The notes under the pieces: model-generated
What the model saw: only the letters and a program-made list of their open reading frames with translations
What the model was told of the DNA's origin: nothing
The model's database searches: none
From: Gymnogyps californianus
Lineage: Eukaryota; Chordata; Aves; Accipitriformes; Cathartidae
DNA length: 64,000 nt
Reading direction: 5' to 3'
Assembly (NCBI RefSeq): GCF_018139145.2
Contig: NC_059482.1
Coordinates: 6,646,294-6,710,293 of the forward strand
Part shown: piece after piece, positions 1 through 13,000 of the stretch
How positions within the stretch are numbered: position 1 is the first letter of the stretch
Layout: every line of letters starts with the position of its first letter
Made by a program: the position numbers and the translations under genes

Positions 1-3000
1 TCTTGCAGTCACATAACACCCATGTTAATATCTTGATTTGTTACTTGCTGATTTTAAGGAACATGTTTGTTTATTTTTTTACTTATTTAGTGCCATACAG
101 CCCAAGGCATTTATTCATGTAATTTTTAAAGTTGCTTCATTTGGAACAAGTTTCACGTAAAGATCATATTAATTAGGTCCTACACCTAAAGTTCATCTTA
201 ATTAGCATTGTTTCTTTCCCTGAGGTTCTAGTAATTTGTTAGAATTCAACATGGATATTCTGGAGCACTTACAGAGTGATAATTAGTCAACTGTTCGTAT
301 TTCCATTGCCTTTAACATGAGCAGGATTAGGCCTGCAAACCACTGTGTGTAACTTGATACAACCATGGTGATTTCATTAAACATTTTAATAAATCTCTCT
401 CACATAAATACCCATAAATGCACACATGCATGTGCATATCCAATCCCATTTATTTTAAATAAGGAGAATAACTCTGCTGTGGCAGTTGTCTCTCATGTAC
501 CATTTATTTTACCCATGTAAATTAATTTAGTTGTTTTTCATAACCATTCACATATTCCACTTCATTTCACAACTAATTTCTGGTATTGGTTTGATAGTCA
601 GCTATTATCTTTTTGGACATACGTACCTTCCTCATATTTCTTGTTGCCATAGCTGAGCAAACAGTTGCTCGGTTCTTTATGTAATATTAAAACAAGTCCT
701 ATATCCTTAAATAGGACGATACAAATAAAATAGGAAACTTTTTTAGTGGAACGAATGCTTCAGACTGAAGTTGTGTGAGGTTATGATTTCAGCTGTACAA
801 GAGTGGTATTGTATTGTTTGGAATTTATTTTTGCTGAGCAGGGAAAATTAGTTGAAGTGCTGCAGAAACCCTGTAAAAGTAGTGTATGAAAACATTTCCT
901 ATGACAAAGCACAGACATTTAATACAGCAGCATATGGCATCATATCTTCCCTAGAATAACCTCAAGTAATTTCCAGACTACTGTAGTACTGGGCTGTATA
1001 GAAAACACTAGGATTTTGCATTTACATATGGGAAGTGCCACTAACTGTTTTAACAAGTGCAGCAGCAACAGGACCTTTGGACAGATTTCTCAAAGTGTCT
1101 GAGCATTTAAAATGCAGATGGATGCACAGATGTCTTTCCAAAACCGCTGCAGAAGTCTTAGTAGACTAAGGGGCTTTTGCAGCTCTAGACACCTTCTAGA
1201 CATCTTCACAAAGCTGGGCCTTGTCTGCAGAAGTGCAAAATGTCCTGCTGATTAAGTGTAGTCTGCAAGAAAGGTCTGGTTTTTGGTTTGGAGGATTTTT
1301 TTTTGCATAGCTTTGTTTTCAACATGAATTTTATATCTCTTCCTAAGTAGGCACCCAGGAGAAAGCAGATGATTTTCCTAGGCTCATTTCCAAATACCTG
1401 AGTTCTGTATCTCAAAGGGATTGAGGTGTCAAACTGAACTCTGAATGCAGGTACCTAAGTCAGATTTAGTTTTGTCAGTTATGGCTGCTAAGAGAGGGTC
1501 AGATTCGGGATGACAGAATGAGACCAGATAAGGCCTCATTCTGTGTGTGTGTCTGTACTGCAAGCAGGAGACATATCATCAGCCACCTGGAGATGTACTC
1601 GAGATTGCTTTGGTCTCGTTGCTCAAGCCACAATCATATTTAGGATGCAGCAAAATGAGCTTCATCCCAGGCTGACAACAGAAGAATGTAGCCAGGGTCT
1701 CCAGAGAGCTTGTTTAGCCCTTGCTGAAGGCCATGCTGCTGATGACTTTCCATGATAGCTAACAAAGTTGGCCACACTGGAGACGGTTAACGTGTATTTA
1801 TATATATTGTCATCTCTCCTCCTGACGGCACATCCAGTGTGCCCCACAGAGCTGGGGAAGGAGTGCCCTGTCCCTTTCCCTGCTTCGGTGGAGCATGACC
1901 ACTGCTGCATGGGGAGAAGGTGCTGCAGATGCACCGTACTGCTCCCCCCATGTCGCTCTGACCGAGGGCAACCACATGCTAACCACACTAACCACATGAT
2001 CACTTTCCCATCCCTTTACACTCTGTGGAGTTTGAAATTGCTGTGTGTAGGAGGCTGTGCTTTTGTCTTTGCTGGTTTTCTGTCTCGGAAATGCCCACCT
2101 TGGTCATTCATGCCACGGAGCTGACTGTTGTCATGTAGGCTTTTGTACATTAGTTAATGAATGAGGATCTTGCGTTGGACTTTCCAGGTGAGGTGTTAAG
2201 AACATCGGTATTGCTGCTGTAATGACCTTCGGAGTATAGGATGATGCCTTGCAGCTCCCAAGGCACTACTCACGTTTGCTGAGCCATGTCACTGTACCGG
2301 GGGCAAATGCAAAAGGCACTTTTCAAGTGTCACAGCTGTAGGCAGATTAGGAAAAAAGGGAGAGGGTGATGTAGAAGAAAGGAATGAGGTATGATCAAGG
2401 TGCAAACCTAAAAATAAAATAATATTTTTTTTTAATTCTGGAGTTTAAATAGGCTTGTACAGATGTATAGTAAGATGAGAGCACACAATGCTAAATATAA
2501 AACCTCTGAGCTGGTGTACAAACTGAGATTCCCTCTGTGGTCTCAGCTATGTGATTTTGAGTAGGAAAATTTAAGGCATCAGGTAGGCTGCAAGAGTGCA
2601 TTTCTCCTTTGGTCAGCAGAGAATTATCATTTCTCTCACCATGAGGCATTTAGCTCTTTAGTTTATTTTGTCGAATTAGAAGAAAATTCTGTGTTTTATT
2701 TAGTGACAAAAGTCATGTAATGACTTCTTAATGTTAAATAGTATTGGAGCAGTAGAGGTGAAACCTTGGTGGTCTTTTTACCCCTATAATACAATCTGAA
2801 AAGTCTCTTGACTGTGATTAAAAAGTCTGAACTGGTTTAACGGAGCTTGGCACAAGTTTAAAAGAGAAGTGGGAGTGGCACCAACCCTGCTGTTTCCCAT
2901 CAAAGACCAAAAAAGATGTAGAAGAGCCCCAGTCTCTATTCCAAAAATGGGCATACAGCTGGTGCAGTTTCACCCTGCAAATTTGGAGGCGGCACCGCTC

Positions 3001-4168
3001 ACACCTCCTGGGGTCTGCCGAAGCCTTGGGGGAAGACCTGACCAGGGAAAGCGGCTTTTGGCAGTTGTAAACAAAACTACAATATGACTTTCCATTCCCA
3101 GTGCTGGAAGTAGAGCTGGTGTGGGGCACCTCCTGTTTTCCTCTACATGGGGAATTATGTTATGGACATTCCTGGCCCTACCAGCCTGTTAGGGGGTGTT
3201 TGCTGGCTGGTGAGGTACTGTAAGTTGTCACTGCTACCAGACAAAGAAAATAAACCAGGATCTTGTAAAGACACAGTGGCCTACAATGCTTCTGAGGTAC
3301 TTTGCAGATTGCAAAGCACTTGTCACCGCTGACAGCAAGAGGCTGGGTAGTTATCCTCAGCTTTCATAGATTTTTTCCTGTTTTAAACTATGATTTTCAG
3401 ATGAATTATTGCTTCCCATAGTGCTTCATGGTAATCTATTCATGTGATGCTGGCTCAAGACACTCTAGAAATAATTTATTCCCAGACATATTAATTTAAG
3501 TCTGTCTCTGCATTCACCTCACTAAAGCACAACCTAGGCATGTTCCCTATGAGCTTCTGGAGAAAGAAAAAGAGTTTTTTGGCAGAGAGATTTGGACTCT
3601 TTCAGTAAGATTGCACTTAAATGCGTAATATGGATTTCAGACATGCAGACCTTTGAAGGGTGGAAATAATCAATTTGCATGACAAGATGGAGTCCTGGAG
3701 CTGGTACGCTGCTCCAACATGAGCAGAGGTGCTGTCTCCTGTAACCTACCAGGCATCCTTGGATAGAAATGCAGAGGAAAATTTTGGCTAAAAAATATAG
3801 AAGTCAATGCAGTTGTAGCCGTTTGGTCCGGCAGAGAATTTGTGCCACAGTTGTTTTCCAGGAGCCTGAAGTGAAATCTATTGCACAACAACACTAAAAT
3901 AATTACCCTGAGGGTAAAGGTGGCCAGAAGAAAAGTGACAATCTTGTCATCCCAGTTTAACTGAAAAGTGACAAAATTGTCATTTCATTTCACCTGTTTA
4001 CTAATTCCTTCCTCGAGCATGGCTTTATTCTGCCTAGACTTCTCCATAGAAAGCAATATCCAGAGAAGTATTTATCTTCTGTTTACTTCCTTTTGCTTGT
4101 CTTGGTAATATAAATTTTAACTGTCAAAAATTTTCGAATGATATTAAGCATGTCAGCATGGTACGTGA
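1..4168. other. Intergenic, presumed WWOX-MAF interval, left end
   Basis: No gene was recognised. The overlapping open frames on both strands at 1543-2124 and 2818-3129 look like chance frames: they overlap each other, have no family resemblance and lack supported splice sites. Position 3275-3360 contains text resembling the tail of an old SINE (an inverted 'gcaaagcactt' motif followed by 'ggtagttatcctcagctttcatag'), too degraded to call firmly. The rest is unremarkable, moderately AT-rich DNA. Confidence 0.6.
3275..3360 (+). repeat. Possible degraded MIR/amniote-SINE tail
   Basis: The order of motifs (a 'tactttgcagattgcaaagcactt' type segment, then a spacer, then 'gtagttatcctcag') resembles the CORE-SINE/MIR family tail, in which an 'aaagcgctttaca' motif precedes 'tattatccccattttacag'. 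Similarity is partial and was judged by eye only. Confidence 0.3.
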
Positions 4169-4411
4169 AGATATAACTAAGAGTAATGGGATGAAACTGG
4201 GCCAAAGCAAATGTTGGCTGAATAGCAGGAGATGGTCTGTTACCGAGGGCTGTTAAAGGAAGGTATAGTTTCCCAAGGGAAGTGATGGAAAAACCATCAC
4301 TTGAGACATTTACAGCCAAACTGGAAAAAACCTTTGAAAAGATATTTGAGGGGGCGAAAGTTTTCTTAAAGGATGTAGGGACTAAATGATCTAACAGGTC
4401 CTACCTCACAG
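4169..4411 (+). mobile_element. Old CR1-type LINE 3' end fragment
   Basis: The sequence follows the usual order of an amniote CR1-family 3' region. A 'gggatgaaactgggccaaagcaaat' type start leads to 'tttcccaagggaagtgatggaa', then 'ccatcacttgagacattta' and finally 'ggactaaatgatctaacaggtcctacc'. This is the ending 'ggactagatgatct...aggtccctt' typical of CR1/L3-type elements. Many substitutions and small indels indicate an old, inactive copy. It is 5' truncated, as most CR1 copies are, with no reverse transcriptase reading frame. Confidence 0.8.
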
Positions 4412-7400
4412 CTGCCCACGCAAGCTCGCAGAGCCCGATCTCGTACCTCCATGCACGCTAATACAGCAGGAGGCTGTTGTCAGGATCTCTCGCCCTCTTT
4501 GCCACACAGGGAGGTTGTTACAGCATTTGTCTGGGTTTTGCTTGTGAATGCTGTGGCAGCAGGAGTTCGGTGCGTAACCCCTGGATTCCCCTAACTCCCC
4601 CCACCTCCTGTGGGGCTGGGGAGACAGAGGGACCCCGCGGGAGCGCTGCCCTGGGGTAGGCAAGGTGGATACCCCCACGCCATGCAAGAAATCTGTAATC
4701 TTCCCGAGCTGAGAGCTGAATTTCAAAGTCCAAGACAAGCAACCCGTCCCATGCTTCCTCCACCACTGTCCCTCCTCCTCCTGTCCCTCCTAATGCCGTG
4801 GCTGGACACACAGTCAGAGTTGGTGTATCCCTAGCTCTGAACTTTTTTTCTGAAACAGCATATGTGAATCACCACTAGGCTTTTGCATTTTAAACAACTT
4901 TCTAACTGAAATTATAGCAGAGACGAAAGCATTAAGCATACATCGGTAGAGTGGGTCCCGAATAATGAAAAATGCATAAGCCTAAGTCTTTTTTTTCCTC
5001 CCTTCCTTTTAATACGGAGCAGGTAAATTCCCGAATTCCATTTTCTTCTCTGGAGATTTACATACTGAATTTGTTTTACGACAGAAGAGAGAGCTCTTCT
5101 TTAGTGGGTGGACTTTGTGCTGAATGCAGCTATATGATGCTTCCCTCCCACCCACCCCCCAAAAAACCTAGCATTGCTCCAGTGTAACGGCAGATAAGTA
5201 ACCAGCCTCTGAGAGGTAAAAGCAAACCACCCCCGAGCCCCTTAGGAAAGGTAACCCCTTTGGAGGGTATTTTGCTGAGCTTCCTGGTTAAAATCCCTCA
5301 CAGCAGCCAGCCGTGCTGCTGACACAGAGAGCTGGAGCAGTAACAGCTCATCTACTCAGCACCTGCCAGTGAACACTTGTTTCTGCCAAGAGTAACTTGG
5401 TACCAACTTCAATAATATCACAATGCGGTATTTAAATAATTTGACAAGGCTATTTGGATAACTACCAGGAATTGCTCAAGTCAGTAATTTTCCTTTTGGG
5501 AAACTAAGTTAGGATCTGCATTTTCTCAAAGATAATATTGCCTTGTCCCATCTCTGAAAGAATTTTAAGGCATGAGTACATATATATACTTATATTAAAT
5601 GGTGGGTTTTAACATTGTGGAAAATGGAAGGCTGACAGTGAAGCTCAGAGCAAGCAGGTCTGCTGATATCCCCCTCCACCTGCCTGGCCCTGGAGCCATT
5701 TTCCCCCACTGTCCTCCACCAGACCCAAAAAGAAGCTGTTATTTGGGCTACGTGTGGACTGGTTGAGACTCTTTCTCTTCAGATTTCTCTTCTCTCTAGG
5801 CCATGTCTTGCTTTAATTCCTCAGTAATCTGTTCCGGCATCACGTTAGGAAGGACCTCCCAGGGCTGAAGGTTGCTCTGTGCCTCACGTGCTGTTCACAC
5901 CTCCTCCAGGTGACTTGCACCTTACGGGCTGAAAAATGCAAGTCTAGACCAGAGACTAGAGAAAAGCATTTAATTCTAACACCAGGTCTTGATATTCTCC
6001 AAAGTTTACTTTGCTCTGAGTTTGCACTGTGTATGGACATGTTTGTCGAGGGGAGTATTAAAATTTCCCTGTGTGTTTAAATTGCAGAAAATCTCTCTCA
6101 AAACTCGAGAGTCAGACTTTGCGACAAGGCTGCTGGGGCCTGATCCACACCCTCCCACTTCCCACCCAGCTGAATACATGATTTTCCAAGTTACCAGACA
6201 TGGCTTTGCAGTTGCGACCGCAGAACATTTCACAACCTGTTAACAAAAAGATTAGTCTCATCTGCATTAGACTGGCAGAAGCCAGCCCAAATGAGGCTAT
6301 GAGGTCGTGACGTTGATTGCTTTGAAACAAATTTTCCTGATTTGAGTGTGTCAGCATTGATGGCGTTCAGAGCATCCTGGTCCACAGCCCCATGTTTCCC
6401 AACTGTCCGGATACGCACATGATGGATCTCCTGTAAGCTGGGTGTACGTTCCAGCTATGGCATCAAGCTATTAACCTCTGGGTATTTGCATTATTAGTCA
6501 GTTTTCTAAATCCTTGGAGTTAAGTACAGAGACAGAAAAGATTTTCCATTTTGTTGGAGCTTGAAGTTGCCTGGTATGAATTTTACAAAGTACTCAAAAT
6601 GCTTCGCTTTCAGCCAATTTGCTACTCTGGCTATATTCTGTCTCATATCTTCACAGAAAATTACTTGCTGCCAGCTAAATACAGTATGTTGATGACCTAT
6701 TAATTTATGACATGCATTTGGAGCTGGGAATAAATTTATAAACAAACTTTAAGTTCTTTTCCCCCTGTGAATTGTACCAGCATTTGTTTTAATTTCCCAG
6801 TAGTCATGCTTAATGTGTCAGAAGCTATGTTCAACTTCTTGTTTTCCTCCAAAAAGAAGGCAAAAAAAGGAGAAATAGCTAACTAAAGTTCAGCTCCTGT
6901 CAGGTATTATGAGCAACACTTTGAAATGAGGTATGAATCCAAATAAAATATTTTAACTATGTAGTATTTTACCAAAATCTGGAGGAGAAAAGGTTTACTT
7001 ACTAAACAATCATTTGAGCTGTAAACCTTAAAGTATTCACCAAGGTCCCTTAAAGTTAAACAGAAAAGAAATATCTAACAACACATTTTAACAGAAAGCA
7101 GAAGTCCTTACTAGACAGTATACAAAAAGGAAAAAAAAAAAAAAGCACAGCTTTTAAAGGTATTTTTCTCAAGTGATGCAGGAAAAATTCCTCAAGCCAG
7201 TATGGAAATTAATATAGCTGAAGGTAATCTAAATTGTTGGCATTCATTTGATGCTACAGCAACCCTGGGACCAATCCTGGAAACCTTACTTCTATTAATA
7301 TTACTAAAGTCAACAGAATTCAATGCAAGAGAGTAGCGCTCTGCCAGCAGCGGGATGGCACAGCGGGGCAGCCCGGGGGCTGCTGCTGGGGCTTGGGCTG

Positions 7401-9409
7401 GTGCCTCCACCATGGTCCTGGTCCTGCCCTGGTTCCCCTGCTCCTCCTGCTTCCAGCCCTGTTAAACAGGGTTTTCTCCTCCTGCAAAGGTCCTAATCGT
7501 TTGCTCGTGTGCCATGTCCTCCAGCAGCTTTCCAGGAGGGGAATTTCTCACTTAAGGAAAAATGTTTGGAGAGAAGGGTTTTTCCAGGCAGTTCAGGGAC
7601 TGAGGGTTGTTCCCTTGCTGGGCCCACCAGTGAGTCGGGGCAGCTGTTTCGCAACTGGAGATGAAATGATATTGAGATGAAGACTGGTGTCTGGGGCACA
7701 CGGGACACAAGTAGGTATGTGGGAATACATCCTTTAAGTGGCTTTTGATGCTGGGGTTTATGTAGTGCAAGAAGTGCTTAGGGTCAGCCCCCACCACAGG
7801 GACTTAAGCACCGAAGCACATTTTTAGCTGCCAAAATCCAGCATTTAATCAATCCTCTAGGGAGATTGACCCTTTTGCCCAAACCCTGCTTCTGCCAGAG
7901 GAACACCATTAACAAAACATAGTAGGTATGGTGTAAAAGAAAGGAAGGCTCTCTTTTGTTCTGGTTTTCATGAAAAAAATACGTACTTTCTCATGTCCAC
8001 TCAAGGGATTCATGACTCTCAATTCTTCGGGGAAATACGCCCTTTTCTCCCATTTTGTTGCAGGCCTTGAAGTCCCTGTGGGGGCTGAGCCAAGCCCTGC
8101 ATGTCTCCAAGGCATTTCACACCTGGCTGTCCACACCGTATCCTGGCCCCTTCCCTGGGACCTCTCTGTAGGTCCAAACTCATGCACAGAGCAGGACATA
8201 CAAAAACTCGAAGGGAAGGGGTAGAGACAAGCACTCAAAGCCGGCCAGAGTGATACCTACATTTCTATCTCATAACTTCAAGAGCCACAACTGTGGTTCA
8301 GAGCCATGTTGACCATTTTCTGGCTGTGTGTAGCCACATTGATCAGTAGAGACTGAGCCCTGGTGTTTCTGGGCCAGCTTTTGCCCACCAGACTATTCCC
8401 CAGAGTTGAGGAAATACTCCTCTCGCAGGAGAGCTCGCGGCACGTCCGCACTGCATTGCTCTAGCTACACAATGAACTCTCATGAGGGCCAAAGATTTAG
8501 CCAGCAGAGTTGATTTTTTATGAGTTCATCAACTATTTGTTGTGAATTGTATTTGTTAGGCAATTAGCTCTGGTTGCAACCCCCTCCAGGCTTCTCAGTA
8601 TTGCCTGGATGGTTGCAATAAACAATTTCCAGCCTATGAATTGTTTTGGGAGGGGATCACTTTGAATAGCCCTGTGTTGTCTGAATGTTTTTTTTTAAAG
8701 TTAAATGGTATCACTGAAAAACTGCCTGCACTTAAGAGTGAAATTTTAGCACATTTGGGGGGAAGACAATAAGTCTTCCTTCAGCTTTTTAAAAGCACCA
8801 GGAGGTCTTGTGAGGATTGTCAGAAACTGTTTTTAACAGCCAGCCACCTACCCACTTACTGTATCAAAAAAATTGCAGATCATTTCTTTATTTCCTCTCT
8901 TGACCATATTCTCCATCCTCTCTTAGGAATTAATAAGGCTTATCTGTACAAAGTAGAAAACTCTCCAGGCAGTTCATTCTGCTCTGCTGCTGCTCACTCA
9001 ACTATTTTTCACACTAGAGGCACCCATTGCTGTCCTGTTTCTATCTATCAACTTTTTCCTTTGTTACAACTTGTCGTGGGTCCATCCTCAGTTATTAAAT
9101 CACTGAATCATTCCCTCTATATGTTAATCCTAAACTATCTGAGAGGCTAAAAAAAAAATCCAGTAGCGCATGGTCTGTCCTTCGAGCCTTTGTTAGTTAT
9201 GGGTGAAACAAACCCCATCCCAGCCTAACCTTTGTGCTCTTGAAAACCATCCCCGTATTCCCCGAGCTGCCTACGCTGCCGCTGCACCACCGCCTGCCGC
9301 CCGCGGTCCTCTGGGGAGCTGTCAGTGTCCTTATTCATTGAGGAGCCCAACTAATAGGAACCATCCACCTGCTCCAGGGTGACTCCATCTCTCCCCACTG
9401 CGATGCTTG
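4412..9409. other. Intergenic, no gene seen
   Basis: Contains an A14 run at 7131-7144, a possible old repeat at 7250-7325 and short GC-richer patches (4420-4800, 7340-7480). Open frames of 60-110 codons occur on both strands and overlap one another. None has a recognisable domain. A 10-bp palindrome (GGTTGCAACC) lies at 8572-8581, in a stretch with a second GTTGCAAT copy about 40 bases on. I see nothing else with a clear function. Confidence 0.55.
7250..7325 (-). repeat. Possible ancient sauropsid interspersed repeat
   Basis: The reverse complement reads roughly as 'gaattctgttgactttag...agtaaggtttccaggattgg'. It resembles a sequence series often seen in turtle, crocodile and bird intergenic DNA ('ttgacttcaatgg...gtaagggttgcaggatc'). 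I recognise the pattern but cannot name the family with certainty. Confidence 0.35.
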
Positions 9410-9680
9410 CCGGGATGTGATCCTTGCCTGTTGTCATGACCTTGTTTTATTGGATGTTCTAATAGAAGCTGAAATGGATATTAGCTGTAATTACTCATTC
9501 CACAAGATTCTGTAGGTCACTCTTTGTACCAGAGTTGAGAACCTTCATTGTCTACATTGCTTAAATTACTGAACATTGTGCCATCAGTTCTGAATTAGTG
9601 CTCATTAATGAGCCTGTGGTTTGAGAAATTCCCTATTTATTATTCAGAGGCCAAGTATAATTCAGGCAGCTGCAATGCAA
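9410..9680. promoter_or_regulatory. Candidate conserved non-coding block with homeodomain palindrome
   Basis: An AT-rich segment without repeats that carries many TAAT/ATTA cores, including a perfect 14-bp palindrome GCTCATTAATGAGC at 9600-9613 and 'agctgtaattactcatt' near 9484-9500. Such density is typical of developmental enhancers, and the MAF-WWOX interval is known to carry conserved elements in amniotes. Conservation itself cannot be seen here, so this is inference from composition and motifs. Confidence 0.35.
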
Positions 9681-10019
9681 CACTACTTGCCTGACTTTTG
9701 ATCTGTGATGGAAAGGCCTGGTTTTGGTTTTATGTTGTGTTTTGGGGGTTTATTTACGCAGGAGGGAGGCATATAGCAAGCGAAGAGGAATAGATTTTTT
9801 CCCTCCTCGCCTGAAATCTCTCTCTTAAGTCCCAGACTCTTTACAATAAAGCAAACCCATTTTTTTGGATATACTAACATCTACTTGGTTACTGAGTAGA
9901 TAATTTCAAGATCATATTAAATTTCTCTATAATCCTGGAGATGACTGGCCGCTGTATTAACCCCCTGCATTAAATACTCTTTTCCTCTGTCTTTCACTTT
10001 TGCACCTGCTCCTTCTCTG

Positions 10020-10043
10020 CTCTTTCTCTCTCTCTTTCTCTCC
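10020..10043. repeat. CT-rich microsatellite
   Basis: An interrupted (CT)n/(TTTC) tract of about 24 bases within a longer pyrimidine-rich stretch that starts near 9970. Confidence 0.8.
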
Positions 10044-13000
10044 TGAGCACACAAATCCCAAGCATTGACACATCATCACAGACTGCTAGTCCCCACTATT
10101 TTAAGCTGTAATTATCTCCTTTATGTTTTCCAACACTTCTCCAAAAGGTTAAGTAGCACTGAATTCAGTGTGCCGCGCAGCTGAGTGGTACCCTGTGAAG
10201 CCGGTGCTGACAATGCGGCGGGCCCGTCCATGGTGGTCAGAGGACAGGCTTCACCTGCAGCAATATCCCTGGCCAGTCCTCCCCGGGGACACTTTGGTCC
10301 CTTCGCTTTGCACCCTCTGGCCCCGCTAGCAGTATCTTAAGCTGCAAACAACCTTATGGGGAAAAAATAATGTCAGGTACTTGGGGGAGTGGAGAGGAAT
10401 CCAGATAAGTAGGATCTTATTTTCTGCAGGGGGAAAGGGAGTGCCTGAAGATGTTCAGTGCTTTTTGGGGGTTTGCTAATCGATGCTGGCAGCACCCCGA
10501 GGGCGAGGCAGCCAGGAGGGAGCAGGCACCCTCGCAGCACCGCCGCTCGGCTCAGTGCAGCAGAGCATTTCCAGGGATCTGCGGTTTATGACCGAGCATT
10601 TCTTGTGTCAATAATTAACAAAAATATAAATGTAATAACAGCAGGGGTGGAGATAAAGCTGGGTCTAAGACTATAGTGGCTTAAAGGAGCACGTCCTGTG
10701 AGTATGCCAACAGACTGTGGGGCTGCTGTGTTTTCTAAGGAGAAAGCAAAACCAGCACTGGCCAGCTGGTATTATGCTGCCTCTGAAGAGAGACTAAATG
10801 CTATAGTTTTTTGCAAAAAACCCTCTAGTTCTGTGGGTTTTGACATCAGACCCATGAAATTCCTACTATACAGACCCCAAGAATATTTAATAAAATGGCC
10901 AAGATCTCCAGAGTTTTTTCTCACCCTGCTCTGGCAATACTAGTATTATTTTTCACTGGGTTTTGACTTGAAAATGGAGCACGCTTGTTTTCTTGGCCAA
11001 ATCACCGTTTTGTTTAGGCAACATTTCACACATAATTATCTGTGGGGAATGGGGAACTTTCAGACTTTCAGTCAAATTAGCAATTTTAATGCTAGAAAAT
11101 TCTTGAGGAAGTGCAGCTTGGGTAATTGATAGAGACCTAATCTTTACAAGTTATAGCAGTCTTTGAAGAGACCCCAGCATATTTAACTTTATTCTGTAAT
11201 TGTATGCTCGGGCTCTGAAGATATCTTAAGACTTGCTATTTATCTGCCTGGTGAGGCGCAACACTTTCTTATTAAAAACATATCTATCATGGTTAATGAC
11301 TTGATTTTTTTCCTTTAATACAGTACAATGACAGGTGTAAAGAGAAGATGAGCATCAGATGCTTGAGCAATATGCTCACTGTTTCAAGACGCCTTGAACA
11401 TCAGCATTCCTTCATGGTGCCAGAGGAAAAAAAAAATATGCTACACAGATTACACGCTTGTGTTAGATAGAAAATAGTACCATTTGCAGTTTCAGTTAAA
11501 AGCATGTTGAAGTGCATATGGAAAATACCATTAGGAGGAACTCCAGAGCGCCTGAGTAAAATGGGTCATTAGGCTTTCGTTTGTTGGAGAGTGTCTCCCA
11601 TCTGACAGTGCAGAATGGTAGCATTTTTAGCAGCTTATGTTCCCAGTTACATTAAACAGACAAACAGATTGACTATTTTGCATTTCTCATTTGACAACAG
11701 CTTGTCTTCATTTGCAGCACACTGGTGGCTGAGCTGAAAGCATGGCGGATGAGTGTATCCAAGGTCCTGGTTTTGAATAACAGCAGATGCCAACGTTTAA
11801 CTTCAAAATCAATCAATTCTTTTTCCTGTGTATGGATAAAAGGTCTAGTGAAGTGCCTGAAGGGGGTTTTCTGCTGTTTACAGCTGAAAATATATTAAAA
11901 AAAAAATTCATTACAGAACTTTCTGCCAGAGATGTGGACACTGGTGATTTTATGAAAATAGGTATCTGAGAAAGTGTTTCTAATTGAGGGGTACCGAAAG
12001 CATTATGCGAGGCCTAGTGGAGCTTCATCTTTTAGACTCGTATTTGGAAAAGTGCTTGACTGCTGTCAGATCTTGGGCCAGAAAACACTGAGCAGACTCT
12101 GGGTGATCACCCACTTTCCTGCCTATGCTCCTCCACACCACCAATGATGAGTGTAGGAACTCATGATCTGCAACCACAGGAGGTTATAAATTAATTGTTG
12201 TTCAGATTCCTGGAATATTTGGCCTGAAATGACTGTGGCCCGTAGATGCTTCTCCTCTGGGGGGTGGTTGGGTGGGGAAGACTATGGTAAAATGTACATG
12301 GGGTCAAAATTGTTGAAAACATCTCATCCTGAAGGCAGCTGAAGCAGGCTTGGAGCCTCCTTCTCAGGACAGTTGCGGTTCTGCCCCCATGCGTGTGCAA
12401 AGCGCTGTGATCTTGGGAGGTGCCAAGAAGCTTTGTGTCTGTTTATCTTCCAGCAAAGTACAACCAAAACACAGAAATAGAGGCGGATGTTTACCAAGTA
12501 TCCACGATTGGGGTCCTGGTAGAAATGCAATGGCAGTCTGCATTTTCTTTTGAAGCAGAGGGATGGGGTTAGTTGCCTCCCCTTTCACGCACTACACCTG
12601 GCAATAGGACTCCCTGATGAAACTGTAGGATGCTCTCGGGTGGGAGCAACAGCCGTTCCTTATCGGCAAGATTTAACACTGTCCAGATAGTATGAAAGAT
12701 TCACGAGGTAGTAAAATGTGAGCGGTATAAAGCTAATCCTGGTGTCTGGAGCATTTGGCAGGGGAGATGTAGGTCCGATTACAATGTGAATTGTAAATCT
12801 TTCTTCTTTTAAGTCAAATTCTCCTCCAATAAGAGACATTATTTTCTGCCCAGTAGCAGAAAAGACAACCAAACCCAGCACAGGGTGCTGGGTGAGTTGT
12901 CTCATCATCACGGGAAAGCAAGGGAGCAGCTTCTCTTGCTACTTTTTGACAGGTTTTGAAGGCACTACTGTAGGTCCCTACCTTGAAGTGATGGTTGGGG

